From a virus: a stretch of DNA of 64,000 bases. Both the position numbers and the translations under genes were made by a program. The stretch covers positions 1-64,000 of the IMG/VR virus record IMGVR_UViG_3300009514_000017; one strand, written 5' to 3'. Positions 26,917 through 36,592 of this stretch are shown here, piece after piece (the first letter of the stretch is position 1; every line of letters begins with the position of its first letter). The notes under the pieces were generated by a model. That model made no database searches and had not been told where the DNA came from. It was given only the letters and a program-made list of their open reading frames with translations.

Positions 26917-29900
26917 ATGCCGTCCGTTCCTATTTCAGGTCCAACCCCAGCAACTTCAACCAGGCCAGTTGCCATCGTTGTTGCTACTCCCTTGGCTGCG
27001 ACCATTGGATCTCGGGTTCTACTCAACGGCAAGGCCAGCACGAACGCCGCTGGAACTACTCTCACGTACAAGTGGGAGTTCGTACAACCACTACCCATTG
27101 GGTCCCGGGTTGCCATCCAAGGGTTCATCGAGGTCGAAGACGATTTGTCTGTTGTAGCGTTCACTCCAGACATAGTCGGGGAGTACATTTTCAATCTGGT
27201 GGTAAACGACGGCAATTACGACAGTGATCCGTTCTATCAGCAGATCAGCGTCCGTTCAGTTGTAGTCCCACACGCCAGGGGAATAGTGCCAGATGGGAAA
27301 TTCATCTGGAGCTACTTGAGAGATGTGTGGAAGGAGGTTGAGGGTAGAGACCTGTTCGAGACGTTGTGGTCTACCCTCATCCAGATAGTAGGCTCGGAAG
27401 TTCTAAAGCTCTATCAGGCAGACTTCAACAAGAGCATCCGTGATGTTCAGAGTGAAGTGCAGAAGAGGTGGCTTTCATACGCTCCTCTCCTAGAATTGGA
27501 CACTGATAGCCTTTCGTTCTTTCTGGGGAACGTGTCGCAGGGACGCGATGGAATAACCGAGCCTTACCCGTTTCAATTGAAGGGCATCATAGTTAATGCA
27601 CAGGAGTTCATCCCTGTTGAAGGAACAGCACTACCCTCTGATGTTGGAACCGACCTGACCATCACATTCAGCCTGGATTCTGGTAACGAGGCTGACTACA
27701 GAATATTGAGCTTGAATGGAAGCAAAGATGGTTTTCTGCTTGCCATAAGCTCGTTCTCCGCCCCAACCGCAGACGAGTCCTACGCATCAAAGACGTTCTA
27801 CTTCAGTGACAGATCGACGAGTTGGGCTGCAACGACTGCGGGTCCGTACTCCGTCGGCAACTACATTAGGTTCGTTTCCGGAGACAACAAGGGCATCTAC
27901 AGAATCATGACGGTGTCTGGAACAGACATCACTGTCGATAAGCCACCACCGTTTTTGTCGGACGCAGGCAATCCATCTTCCGGTCCAGTTTATAACCCGG
28001 TGGAGTTCACACTACCTAGGGTTCAGACATCGACTGTGACCAGCTTGGCTATTCCATACATTGGTAGGGAGACAGAGTTTGACTCATTCAGGGTTGGACG
28101 ACTGTTGACGTTTGGTGGCAAGGATGTGACTGCTCCAGGTGGTACACTACGAGAGGCAGGTCAGCAGACATACGAGCCATCTAGTGCTCGAGTCGATTAT
28201 CGTCAGGGGGTAGCAGTAGCCAAGTTTACCATTCCAGACACCAACCAGGCACCCTCTGGATTGTTCGGGCAAGACTGGAGGTTGTCCAACACCCTAATAT
28301 CTACCTCTCAGAACTTTGACGAGCTGGGTGTCAACCCGGGCGACTTGTTGACGTTCAAGGTTCATCTGGTTGGATCTGATGTCGCAGTAGACCTAAAAGC
28401 TCTTGTTGTTGGGGTTCGAAAGAAGAAGCTGGCTTTCGAGTTTACTAGCTCAAATCTCACTCCAGGTTCAGCCGTCACGGAGAATGTGGTCAGAACTCTG
28501 GTAGTCGGTTTTGGAATCGATGGTTATTCACTAGCTGATGACGGGACGGATGTTTACGAGGACGATGCGCTGGACTTCAAGAACAGCTACGAGTCCATGT
28601 TATTCCAAACCTCATACCACAACGTGCTGCTAGATCAGGACAGTACGTTGACTATCAATGGAAAAGGCTACTCGTTCATTCCGTTCTCCATTCTCCGTCA
28701 TCAGACTGTAGGGGTGGACGTAGACCTGAAGTCTGTTCCGATGTTGCAGGAGTTCATCAAGCCTCCTCAGACAGTGACCAGGAGTGGTGTCACCTATCAA
28801 GTCCACAAGGGAGTCGAGTATGCTCTGGAAAGAGCCCCTAGACCATACGTCGAGAACTCCGACTTCACGATAGGTGATGAGAACGCCTACAGCGGTAAAT
28901 TCATATTCGAGTCCGGCTCCAACTACGTCGAAGGTGAGGGGATCGATTTTATAGAGTTGGGAATCAAGGCTGGTGATTCGTTCGAGATAGTTACCCCTCT
29001 GTCCTTGGCGGCGGATTACACAATCTCGGCTGTGGTGTCACAGGACAAGATCAAGCTCAGTCTCCCAGTTCCTCTGTTCCCAGTGGACCCAGTAGTAGAG
29101 GCGAACGTCGTAATCACTAGGCGAAGGTCTGGTAGATTCATGCGGTTCGTTCCCGGCTTGTTCTCAGTAGCTGGCCCAATCGCACCTAAGAGACTGTGGG
29201 CAGAGGTCTCCTTCGTAGACAATAACACCGTCATAGAAGGCAACTTCGGTCTGGCGGTTGGTCTGAAGATAGATGACTTGGAGAATGTAACCAAAGACAT
29301 TACCTATCGGCAGGCAGTGGCAGGATTGATGCGTGCCTATTCCAACTCACCGTCTATAGATAACGTAAGGACTGGTCTAGAGATCTTGCTCGGTATCCCG
29401 TTCGCTGAACATCGCGGAATCATTCGCTCCATAAACCCTGACTATAGAAGAGATTCCTATGGGAGAGTTACCAAGGGGCAGATGATAGTGGAGGATGTGG
29501 ATAGCAGTAGTGACCCTCTTGGTACTTTCCGTGTCTACGTCTACCCATTGGATGAAGAGTCAGAACTGTCTGGGCTCGAGGTCAATCCAGTCACCGATCT
29601 ACCCTATGTCGTTGGAGACATCGTTGAGGCGTTTGCAACCTTGGCAGTTGGTATTGGAATTCAGGATTACCTCACCCATCCACTGGATGACACGTTCTCT
29701 GCCGCCAAGAGATTGCAGCAGTTTCACTCGGTCAGAGTGTTAATCAACGACAACATCTACTCGTCAGGAGAGTACGACCTGGTATCGAAGTTCTTGCGCA
29801 ACATCACACCGTCGTACATCAAGTATGCACTAACCGTGATGTCAGACTTCGACGAGGATGTTCAGGCTCTTGATGCTCTCCACATGAACATCAGTGGGGA

Positions 29901-31107
29901 GATCATAGTAGACAACGCTTCGTTCGGCATCGCTCCTGCTCTGATGCTCAACAACAGGATATTCCTGTCGAGCGCTGGTCTGATCTTCATAGGTGATGGT
30001 GTGTTCAGGGCCATGAGATATGGTCTTGCGACCGTTGCAGCTACAGGAGATAGCAAGTTCACAGTGTCCGAGGGAGGGATTCTAAACCCCAGAGCGACTG
30101 AGGACTTTGAGGCTCCACTGGTTCGTGCTGGAGATACAGTCTGGATCAGGAATGGGATGGCAGGTGGTAAGTACACTGTTGATTCTGGAATCACCGACAC
30201 AGAGATCCCTGTCAGTGATGGTCCGTCTGTTGGGTTTGCTCAAGAGTCCGGTCTTGGATACGTCGTTCTTAGAGCAGTAAATCCAGAACTAGTTACTGGA
30301 GTAACCGCTGATATCTCTACTGGTGTAGATGAGATCTCCATCTCCGGAGGGCAACTCAGGGTTCATGGAGTTGGTCCAGGAGATTGGCTGATCGTTGACT
30401 CTGCCTCTGTTGGTGCCAGGAGATTTACCATCCTGGATGTCATCAACTCCGGTAGCTCTTGGGACACAGTCAAAGTCACGCCAACACCAACCGGTACCGC
30501 TACCCCAGCTGCTAGGATCTGGCGACCATCTCTTATGACCAAGGTAGAGGAGACGTTCCAGATTACTGGGAGTGGTGGTACTATCTACACTCCGGATGAT
30601 ACATGGTGGATCGGTCTCGCAGATCCTGGAGACGAAATAGAATTGGATGATGACACCCAGAGTAGATTCCTGCTTGGTGATCCATTGGATGATTACTCTG
30701 TCAGCTCGATCCCAGCTGGTGCAGCAGATTATAAACTGGTCAAGAAGAACAGACCTGGAGCATTCGTCTCTCTGGATCACTTGCGATATGATCCGATGGA
30801 GCAGATTGATATAGACTTGGTTGAAGATCAGACTCTTGCTTCTTGCTCTGTTGGCAGTACAGATGTGACTCTCCAGGAGGAGAGAACCACAGCACCACCA
30901 TCAGGACCAAGTGCAGTGAACCCAGCAACCATGAACGTCAAGGTAGGCGATTATCTGATATTGACTGGTGGTGCAGCTGGAGCCATGAACATAGGCTACG
31001 GTAATGGGGTATTTCCTATCGTGGCTTTTGATGCGACCAAGGTTGTGATCAGTCAGGGCCTACCTGACACTGAGTCAGTGGCTTGGGCCATAAGACGGAG
31101 ACTGTAA
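26917..31107 (+). CDS. Large baseplate-region protein with N-terminal PKD-like domain (1396 aa)
   Basis: Residues 1-115 form an Ig/PKD-like domain (GSRVLLNGKASTNAAGTTLTYKWEF ... PDIVGEYIFNLVVNDG). A helical segment rich in Trp follows (FIWSYLRDVWKEVEGRDLFE ... about residues 128-190). After that there are many beta modules, with the GD-x-I ... G-x-Y-x-I motif recurring near residues 310, 690 and 1080. A helical insert around 800-990 (YRQAVAGLMRAYSNSPSIDNV) looks like a tail-tip scaffold. No catalytic signature. ATG directly follows the preceding TAG; its own stop overlaps the next ATG (TAATG). Confidence 0.7.
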   Translation: MPSVPISGPTPATSTRPVAIVVATPLAATIGSRVLLNGKASTNAAGTTLTYKWEFVQPLPIGSRVAIQGFIEVEDDLSVVAFTPDIVGEYIFNLVVNDGNYDSDPFYQQISVRSVVVPHARGIVPDGKFIWSYLRDVWKEVEGRDLFETLWSTLIQIVGSEVLKLYQADFNKSIRDVQSEVQKRWLSYAPLLELDTDSLSFFLGNVSQGRDGITEPYPFQLKGIIVNAQEFIPVEGTALPSDVGTDLTITFSLDSGNEADYRILSLNGSKDGFLLAISSFSAPTADESYASKTFYFSDRSTSWAATTAGPYSVGNYIRFVSGDNKGIYRIMTVSGTDITVDKPPPFLSDAGNPSSGPVYNPVEFTLPRVQTSTVTSLAIPYIGRETEFDSFRVGRLLTFGGKDVTAPGGTLREAGQQTYEPSSARVDYRQGVAVAKFTIPDTNQAPSGLFGQDWRLSNTLISTSQNFDELGVNPGDLLTFKVHLVGSDVAVDLKALVVGVRKKKLAFEFTSSNLTPGSAVTENVVRTLVVGFGIDGYSLADDGTDVYEDDALDFKNSYESMLFQTSYHNVLLDQDSTLTINGKGYSFIPFSILRHQTVGVDVDLKSVPMLQEFIKPPQTVTRSGVTYQVHKGVEYALERAPRPYVENSDFTIGDENAYSGKFIFESGSNYVEGEGIDFIELGIKAGDSFEIVTPLSLAADYTISAVVSQDKIKLSLPVPLFPVDPVVEANVVITRRRSGRFMRFVPGLFSVAGPIAPKRLWAEVSFVDNNTVIEGNFGLAVGLKIDDLENVTKDITYRQAVAGLMRAYSNSPSIDNVRTGLEILLGIPFAEHRGIIRSINPDYRRDSYGRVTKGQMIVEDVDSSSDPLGTFRVYVYPLDEESELSGLEVNPVTDLPYVVGDIVEAFATLAVGIGIQDYLTHPLDDTFSAAKRLQQFHSVRVLINDNIYSSGEYDLVSKFLRNITPSYIKYALTVMSDFDEDVQALDALHMNISGEIIVDNASFGIAPALMLNNRIFLSSAGLIFIGDGVFRAMRYGLATVAATGDSKFTVSEGGILNPRATEDFEAPLVRAGDTVWIRNGMAGGKYTVDSGITDTEIPVSDGPSVGFAQESGLGYVVLRAVNPELVTGVTADISTGVDEISISGGQLRVHGVGPGDWLIVDSASVGARRFTILDVINSGSSWDTVKVTPTPTGTATPAARIWRPSLMTKVEETFQITGSGGTIYTPDDTWWIGLADPGDEIELDDDTQSRFLLGDPLDDYSVSSIPAGAADYKLVKKNRPGAFVSLDHLRYDPMEQIDIDLVEDQTLASCSVGSTDVTLQEERTTAPPSGPSAVNPATMNVKVGDYLILTGGAAGAMNIGYGNGVFPIVAFDATKVVISQGLPDTESVAWAIRRRL

Positions 31108-31772
31108 TGGGATTTTCCGAGTCGGTGATAGTGTCAGACAGTGGATTTGCAAGACTAAGAAGAAAGATCGGTGGAGCGATAGCCGGCGTAGACTTCGACG
31201 ACCGTAGCGTCATTGAGGTCACTGGTTGGGTTCGAGCAGTCCTGCGAGAGAGGGGAAAGATAGTTCCCGGTTCTCGAAGAGAGGGAAAGAACATCTGGAC
31301 CAACTACGGTAGAGAGCTCATCACCCAACTCATCGCCTACAAGGATACAGGTCTAGTCAAGCATCGAGACGACAGGTTGTTCTACATAGGAGTGGGGACG
31401 GGATCACAGGTAGAGGATGTAGGAGTCACCTCGTTGATAACGCCGGTAGACTACAATGCCTCCTCCGAGTTTCTGGCGCCGCTCGATCTCTCTCTTGGAG
31501 TTTCACCTTCGTTTCCTCTGACACCATCGAAGACAACTGTCAGGTTTCACAAGATCTTTGCGGAGAACGAGATTACTGTGTCGTCATCTCCAATCAACAT
31601 TACGGAGATGGGGCTGTTCACGAACGGTGAGCAGACTGCTTTCACCGTCGGTGGAAGAGACATCACGACAGCCAACGGTGGTCTACAAACACCCTGTGCC
31701 TACAGAGCATTCGAGCCTATAGGGAAGAGTGACTCCCTCGAGCTGGAAGTAAGCTGGGACATTCGTCTCTAG
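31107..31772 (+). CDS. Tail/fibre connector-like protein (221 aa)
   Basis: ATG 31107 overlaps the previous TAA. The sequence is mixed alpha/beta with VTGWVRAVLRERGKIVPGSRREGKNIWTN near residue 40, a beta segment FYIGVGTGSQVEDVGVTSLITP, and a C-terminal strand set with MGLFTNGEQTAF. The pattern NI(T)EMGLF is common in phage tail-collar or fibre-attachment proteins. It directly precedes the spike gene, so a spike adaptor is a reasonable inference. Confidence 0.65.
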   Translation: MGFSESVIVSDSGFARLRRKIGGAIAGVDFDDRSVIEVTGWVRAVLRERGKIVPGSRREGKNIWTNYGRELITQLIAYKDTGLVKHRDDRLFYIGVGTGSQVEDVGVTSLITPVDYNASSEFLAPLDLSLGVSPSFPLTPSKTTVRFHKIFAENEITVSSSPINITEMGLFTNGEQTAFTVGGRDITTANGGLQTPCAYRAFEPIGKSDSLELEVSWDIRL

Positions 31773-31781
31773 GAGTCGGCA

Positions 31782-34700
31782 ATGCCAAATATGAAGTACT
31801 ACAGACGTCCTCAGCTTGTACAAGCCAACCGTCCGCTGCTGACCTACGCGACGGTTAGAGGCTCTGTCTTCCGGTCTGACCCTGATGGCTCTCACACAGA
31901 ACCATGGTTCAACGTCTCTGCTTCACAGACGTTTATCGTTACAACTCAGGATGGTGCATCAACAACTACTCTGACTGGTGCCCCTGAGTTCAACACCATC
32001 ATCACTGAGATCAACGCTCAGATGGCCACGGATGTTGTTAACGCCGTGGCCTTCAATGCAGATGGCTATCTCGCCATCAAGTCCACAGCAAAGGGTGCCA
32101 ACGGATATATAACGATAGGTGCAGGCACTGCCAATACTGCCCTCGGTCTTACCAATGGAGACAAGTCATACGGGGCTGAAGTTCCTTACTCTCCTCCGGG
32201 AACAAACGCAGAGGATTGGGGAACCTTCTTCCCTGGACATGGAGAGAACCTAGACTCATCCGTGTTCAACAGAGGGATGTCGGCCATTGCAGGAAACGTA
32301 GACGTCCTGCATTCGGTCATCTCTCGTCAGGCCCCAACTTTAGAAACGGTTATGACTGGGGTAGATAGTGGTGACACTACTGCTATCGGTGGTGGAACTG
32401 GAGATTACGTTCGCTTGGCAGTTGCTCCGGCCGGCACCAGAGTATGGGTTGGTTTTGGAGATCTGACTGCAACTTCTGGGGAGGCCACGCTGGAGAAGTT
32501 CTTCCGGCTCATCGATCTAGATACCAACACGATGTCGCAGTACAGAGTCGTCGCTGTGGTCAGGAACCCAGCGACGACTCTGGGTGATCCTCCATCCGGT
32601 CACGGCGGGAACTACGCCGACGCAACGACCTGGGCCAACGATGGGAACGTTCTCGGTGTTCGTCTAACCAAGTCGTCTGCCGAAACGATCACTGGTATCT
32701 CTGGTGGTGACACCATCACCTGTTCTGGGGCCACATTCTCTACCAATGGAGTTGTTGCTGGCGATGTAGCAATAATTGCCAACGCAGACAATTTGGATGA
32801 AGGAGACAACAACGGCGAGCGCTGGATCATCACTAGCGTGGTTTCTGAAACAGTCATCAAGGTCCGCGCCATGTCAAAGGCGGAGTTGGACTACTTCTCC
32901 GTCACGAGCAACGAAGTACAGCCAGTTCTGGAGCTTACAGCGCAGAAGACGGGCGGGGAAGTTTACGGTGACGTTACTGTAAAGACCGGCGTCTTCATGG
33001 ATGGGTTGGAGCTGATTGTCACTCCAGCTATTCCAGTGGGAACCAATCTTGGCCTCCAGATTCCAACTGATTCCCAGACGCTTGAGTCACTAGATCTAAA
33101 CGCTCCACTGCTAGGCACCACGTCACTGACTGAAGCCTACGGTCCAAATGTTACCCCACTACCTGATGGGTTGATCAAGGCGCCAGAAGGGTCGTTGGCT
33201 GGAGACTTGACGTTCACTGCCGGAACCATGAGGTGGAGAGGGAAGGTAGTTACCATCCCGACTGCCACATTTGCACCCGCAGATCTAACAGCATCTCAGA
33301 CCAACTATCTGTATGTGGACGGTGATGAGGGGATCATCAAATTCACTACCACAGTCTCTGATCTTTCAGCTTGGACTGACAACGACCCCAGTAGCTGGAC
33401 CGCCGCTAGCAAACCGCTGCTCCTTGGTGTTGCAATCGTCGATGGAGCCCCGGCCATCACGTCATACACGAACGGACAGAGAGTCCTCGCGGAAGACTCG
33501 GTCAACGTCACTGTTGGTTACGGTGGACAGTTCGCAACTCTCGAGGATGCTGCTGTCTACATCAACGCCTTGTCCAGTGCTTCGTCTGAGACTTCACCGG
33601 CGGCAGATGGAAGCTATCCGCATTTCAACGTTGAGATCGTCAGTGACATCTCCATCGGCGCAGACATCACGTTCTCGGCACCTGGACTAAAGCTGTATGG
33701 AAGGAACCCAAATACTGTCGTCGAGTGGGGAAACGACTACGCCATTACCTATACTGGTGGTGGAACTCTGGTCATCGAAGATTTGAATCTGACGACTGCG
33801 TCCGGAGGAGCAGTCGTCGCTAAGATGTTCTACATCGACAGTAATGATTCTCGAGTTGTCGTTGACAATGTCATACAGACTCACGCTGGAACCAATTACG
33901 TCTCCAACTTCATCAACACTTCTGCAACCGACGGAATTTCAGAGTTCCGAGCGTTGAACAGTACGTTCAACGTTGTTGGTTCAGTGTGTCGTGGTGATGG
34001 AGCAGGTGGGGTTGGAACAGGTCCTGGTAAGGTCTTGTTCTACGGATGTAATGTTACAACCACAGATGCAGGGAACAACCAATTTCGACTCGTCTGGCCA
34101 ACTGGTGGAACTTGGGGAACCGCGACGAGTACGTTTACCGTTCGAGATTGCGTGTTGGACATAAGTACGAATGACACTACCGGCTACATGATTGTCTCAT
34201 TGGTTGCCGGTGGTGCAGTCGTAGTTGATGGTTGTGTAATTACTATAGCAGCGACTCTTCCAGAATCTGGAGCAGCCGCAAGAACTACACACCTCATCGA
34301 CATGAACAACGTTGCAGGCGCATCTCTTGTCTTCACCAACACATCTGTTGGGACCATGCCAAAGGCCATTGAGGCTGGGGCCACAGATCTAGTAAAGGTT
34401 GATAATTGTATATTCTCAGTCAGGGCTCATGGAAACACAGCAGTTGCATTCCTTGAGGATGTAACCCAGGTCTCGAATTGCTTCTTTGAGATTGTAAACT
34501 CAGGAGACGTAGGCAGAGTTGCACCAACCACTGCAATCAAGCTGGATACAGGCGGCAACGCGAGCGGTAACTTCATCTCAGGCACAGGCAATGGGATAGA
34601 GATGGGTGCTCGCAGTTCTGCGGATTCCAACTTCATTGAAATCAGTGCTGGTGCCAACTCTCTTCCGACGTCTGCCATCTTGATGAACAGTTCGTCCATG

Positions 34701-36308
34701 GTGACTGGGAACTGGATTCAGAACACTCTTGGCAGCCCAAACAACGGGGTCATCGAGTGTTTGACTCAGACCGGTGGAACTATCGCGAACAACATCATCG
34801 ATAACACTGGTGGCTCAGCTACGTCGTCTGCCATCTACTTGTCAGCTTCCAGCCGTATTAATGTGACTGGCAACTACATTGTATGTCCCGGAACTACATG
34901 GACTGGTATAGAGCTCATCAACGGAGATGAGATCACAATCACAGGTAACACGATCTACTCCACGAGTGAGTGTATCCTCGTAGATGTCTCGTCTGCCAAT
35001 GTGACTATCTCTGATAATAGACTAGATTCATCGGTTCTTTACGGTGTCAACCTGGACCAGTGTACTAAGGTAGCCGTTTCCAACAATGTTGTCACCGCAG
35101 CTGGACATGGCCTCTATCTCAATGTTGCCCTTGATGTATCACTGACTGGAAACAATGTTGTTGTTGGCGCTGGTGACAGTGCTGTGTACCTCAATGGTGC
35201 CTGTATCGATGTTATCGTAAACGATAACTACCTAGAGGGAACTGACACCGCAGGTGTTGAAGTTAGTGCTACGTCTCAGAACATCATCGTCTCAAACAAC
35301 AGGATAGACACAGCAGGTGGTGATGGCATCAACTGCGCTGGTGACGATTACGTTCTGAATGGAAATCGAATCGTTACGACTACTGGACACGGTGTTGATA
35401 TCTCTGGTGATAGAGGTACCGTTGTTGGAAACAAAATCACAACGACGACAGGCACTGGGGTGCAGGTTGGCGGAACCAATGTAGGTGCAACCATCGGTAA
35501 TAATCACATCGTCACGTCTTCTGGTCAGGCTATTCAGTACGATGGTGATGATGGTTCCATTGCGAACAACAACATCACCAACTCGTCAAACGTCACTGGC
35601 GGGGTGATTGAGCTTAGTGGTGCCAACCATGTAGCTATCACTGGTAACGTTCTAAGCTTGTCAACTAACAGCTACGGAATATTTCTGACGGGGACTACTT
35701 CCTATGTCAACATCTCTGGAAACAAAATTGAGAACGTGACGGTAGGAGGTGATGGAATCGTGCTTGGTACAGGAGCTGGATGCACTGACATTACTGTATC
35801 TAACAACACAGTAATTGTCGCAGAGGCAAAGGCTTTTATTCTGACATCGGCTCATAGAATAAACGTCTCAGGCAATTTCTTTGAGAACACTGGAGATGGT
35901 GGAACGAACAAGCACGTTGTTCATATTGAAGGTACTAGTGGAACCAAGCCGCAGGATTTCTTGTTTACAGGGAATACTGTAAAGCTTGGTGATTCAACTA
36001 ATGATGATGACAATCTTCCGATGGAGATTCTCTACGCTTTGAATGCGATAGTTGCCAACAATATGCTCATTCGAGACTCTGGGAATGGGGCTGGACGTAT
36101 ATTTATCCGAGTTGGAGCCACCGGTGGTGATGCGGCGGACTCAGCGCATGGAGTTCTTGTTTCACACAATCTCTTCTCGGGTGGTACAGGTGGTGTGGTA
36201 GATAACGTTAACTCTGTTGGGACTGGTAGGACTAGAACACATCGTCCAGTCACTCCTGTTGAAGAAGGAGGGGCAGGGACCTTCAGTACCGGCCAAGCGT
36301 TCGAGTAG
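31782..36308 (+). CDS. Right-handed beta-helix tail spike (1508 aa)
   Basis: ATG 31782 follows AGGAG. The N-terminal 130 residues contain the hook-like module (FIVTTQDGASTTTLTG ... INAQM ... ITIGAGTANTALGL), probably the tail anchor. Residues about 590-780 begin a pectate-lyase-type fold (NVTVGYGGQFATLEDAAVYI ... LYGRNPNTVVEWG). From about 930 to 1440 there are at least 18 coils of about 22-25 residues with the repeating N-x-I/V ... G-I-x-L/V ... ITGN/VSNN ladder of right-handed beta-helices. Such spikes bind or cleave surface polysaccharide; active-site acids cannot be assigned here. The C-terminus is Gly/Thr-rich and short. Confidence 0.85.
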   Translation: MPNMKYYRRPQLVQANRPLLTYATVRGSVFRSDPDGSHTEPWFNVSASQTFIVTTQDGASTTTLTGAPEFNTIITEINAQMATDVVNAVAFNADGYLAIKSTAKGANGYITIGAGTANTALGLTNGDKSYGAEVPYSPPGTNAEDWGTFFPGHGENLDSSVFNRGMSAIAGNVDVLHSVISRQAPTLETVMTGVDSGDTTAIGGGTGDYVRLAVAPAGTRVWVGFGDLTATSGEATLEKFFRLIDLDTNTMSQYRVVAVVRNPATTLGDPPSGHGGNYADATTWANDGNVLGVRLTKSSAETITGISGGDTITCSGATFSTNGVVAGDVAIIANADNLDEGDNNGERWIITSVVSETVIKVRAMSKAELDYFSVTSNEVQPVLELTAQKTGGEVYGDVTVKTGVFMDGLELIVTPAIPVGTNLGLQIPTDSQTLESLDLNAPLLGTTSLTEAYGPNVTPLPDGLIKAPEGSLAGDLTFTAGTMRWRGKVVTIPTATFAPADLTASQTNYLYVDGDEGIIKFTTTVSDLSAWTDNDPSSWTAASKPLLLGVAIVDGAPAITSYTNGQRVLAEDSVNVTVGYGGQFATLEDAAVYINALSSASSETSPAADGSYPHFNVEIVSDISIGADITFSAPGLKLYGRNPNTVVEWGNDYAITYTGGGTLVIEDLNLTTASGGAVVAKMFYIDSNDSRVVVDNVIQTHAGTNYVSNFINTSATDGISEFRALNSTFNVVGSVCRGDGAGGVGTGPGKVLFYGCNVTTTDAGNNQFRLVWPTGGTWGTATSTFTVRDCVLDISTNDTTGYMIVSLVAGGAVVVDGCVITIAATLPESGAAARTTHLIDMNNVAGASLVFTNTSVGTMPKAIEAGATDLVKVDNCIFSVRAHGNTAVAFLEDVTQVSNCFFEIVNSGDVGRVAPTTAIKLDTGGNASGNFISGTGNGIEMGARSSADSNFIEISAGANSLPTSAILMNSSSMVTGNWIQNTLGSPNNGVIECLTQTGGTIANNIIDNTGGSATSSAIYLSASSRINVTGNYIVCPGTTWTGIELINGDEITITGNTIYSTSECILVDVSSANVTISDNRLDSSVLYGVNLDQCTKVAVSNNVVTAAGHGLYLNVALDVSLTGNNVVVGAGDSAVYLNGACIDVIVNDNYLEGTDTAGVEVSATSQNIIVSNNRIDTAGGDGINCAGDDYVLNGNRIVTTTGHGVDISGDRGTVVGNKITTTTGTGVQVGGTNVGATIGNNHIVTSSGQAIQYDGDDGSIANNNITNSSNVTGGVIELSGANHVAITGNVLSLSTNSYGIFLTGTTSYVNISGNKIENVTVGGDGIVLGTGAGCTDITVSNNTVIVAEAKAFILTSAHRINVSGNFFENTGDGGTNKHVVHIEGTSGTKPQDFLFTGNTVKLGDSTNDDDNLPMEILYALNAIVANNMLIRDSGNGAGRIFIRVGATGGDAADSAHGVLVSHNLFSGGTGGVVDNVNSVGTGRTRTHRPVTPVEEGGAGTFSTGQAFE

Positions 36309-36330
36309 TATAGAACAGAGCTAAAAGAGA

Positions 36331-36359
36331 AAGGGCCCGGTGAAGTTCACCGGGCCCTT
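36331..36359. terminator. Bidirectional intrinsic terminator between convergent operons
   Basis: AAGGGCCCGGTG (36331-36342) pairs perfectly with 36348-36359. The complement extends almost to the centre, leaving a 1-5 nt loop. It lies 22 bases after the spike stop and 3 bases before the stop of the first minus-strand gene. On the minus strand it is followed by TTTCTCTTTTA, a good U-tract; on the plus strand by TTCTCC, weaker. It separates the late plus-strand operon from the minus-strand replication operon. Confidence 0.85.
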
Positions 36360-36362
36360 CTC

Positions 36363-36569
36363 CTATCCCAACAGCACCCCATCTGGGATGACGACTGCCG
36401 AAGCTATGATCTTCTGCAAGATCTTGGTTCGTTTCTCACCTGGAGGAAATCTCAGTCCAAGATGTTGATCTGCGAACCACCTGAGTTGTTCATCGCTCCA
36501 CGAAACAAGATCTTCGCTGCTTACAGCTATAGTTTCACTCGGCAGCACAGTGTTTGGGCGACGAACCAC
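36363..36569 (-). CDS. Small protein with SAP/HeH-like helices (68 aa)
   Basis: Last gene of the minus-strand operon, with GTG start at 36569. The C-terminal half (DEQLRWFADQHLGLRFPPGEKRTKILQKII) has the helix-extended loop-helix pattern of small SAP/HeH/LEM-type nucleic-acid-binding domains, where LGL and K-R-x-x-I/L-L mark the helix ends. The N-terminus is short and polar. This resemblance is by eye only. Its position downstream of a proline-rich protein gives no firm function. Confidence 0.6.
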   Translation of the reverse strand: MVRRPNTVLPSETIAVSSEDLVSWSDEQLRWFADQHLGLRFPPGEKRTKILQKIIASAVVIPDGVLLG

Positions 36570-36592
36570 AGCAGCTTCTTCGGCTCTCGCCC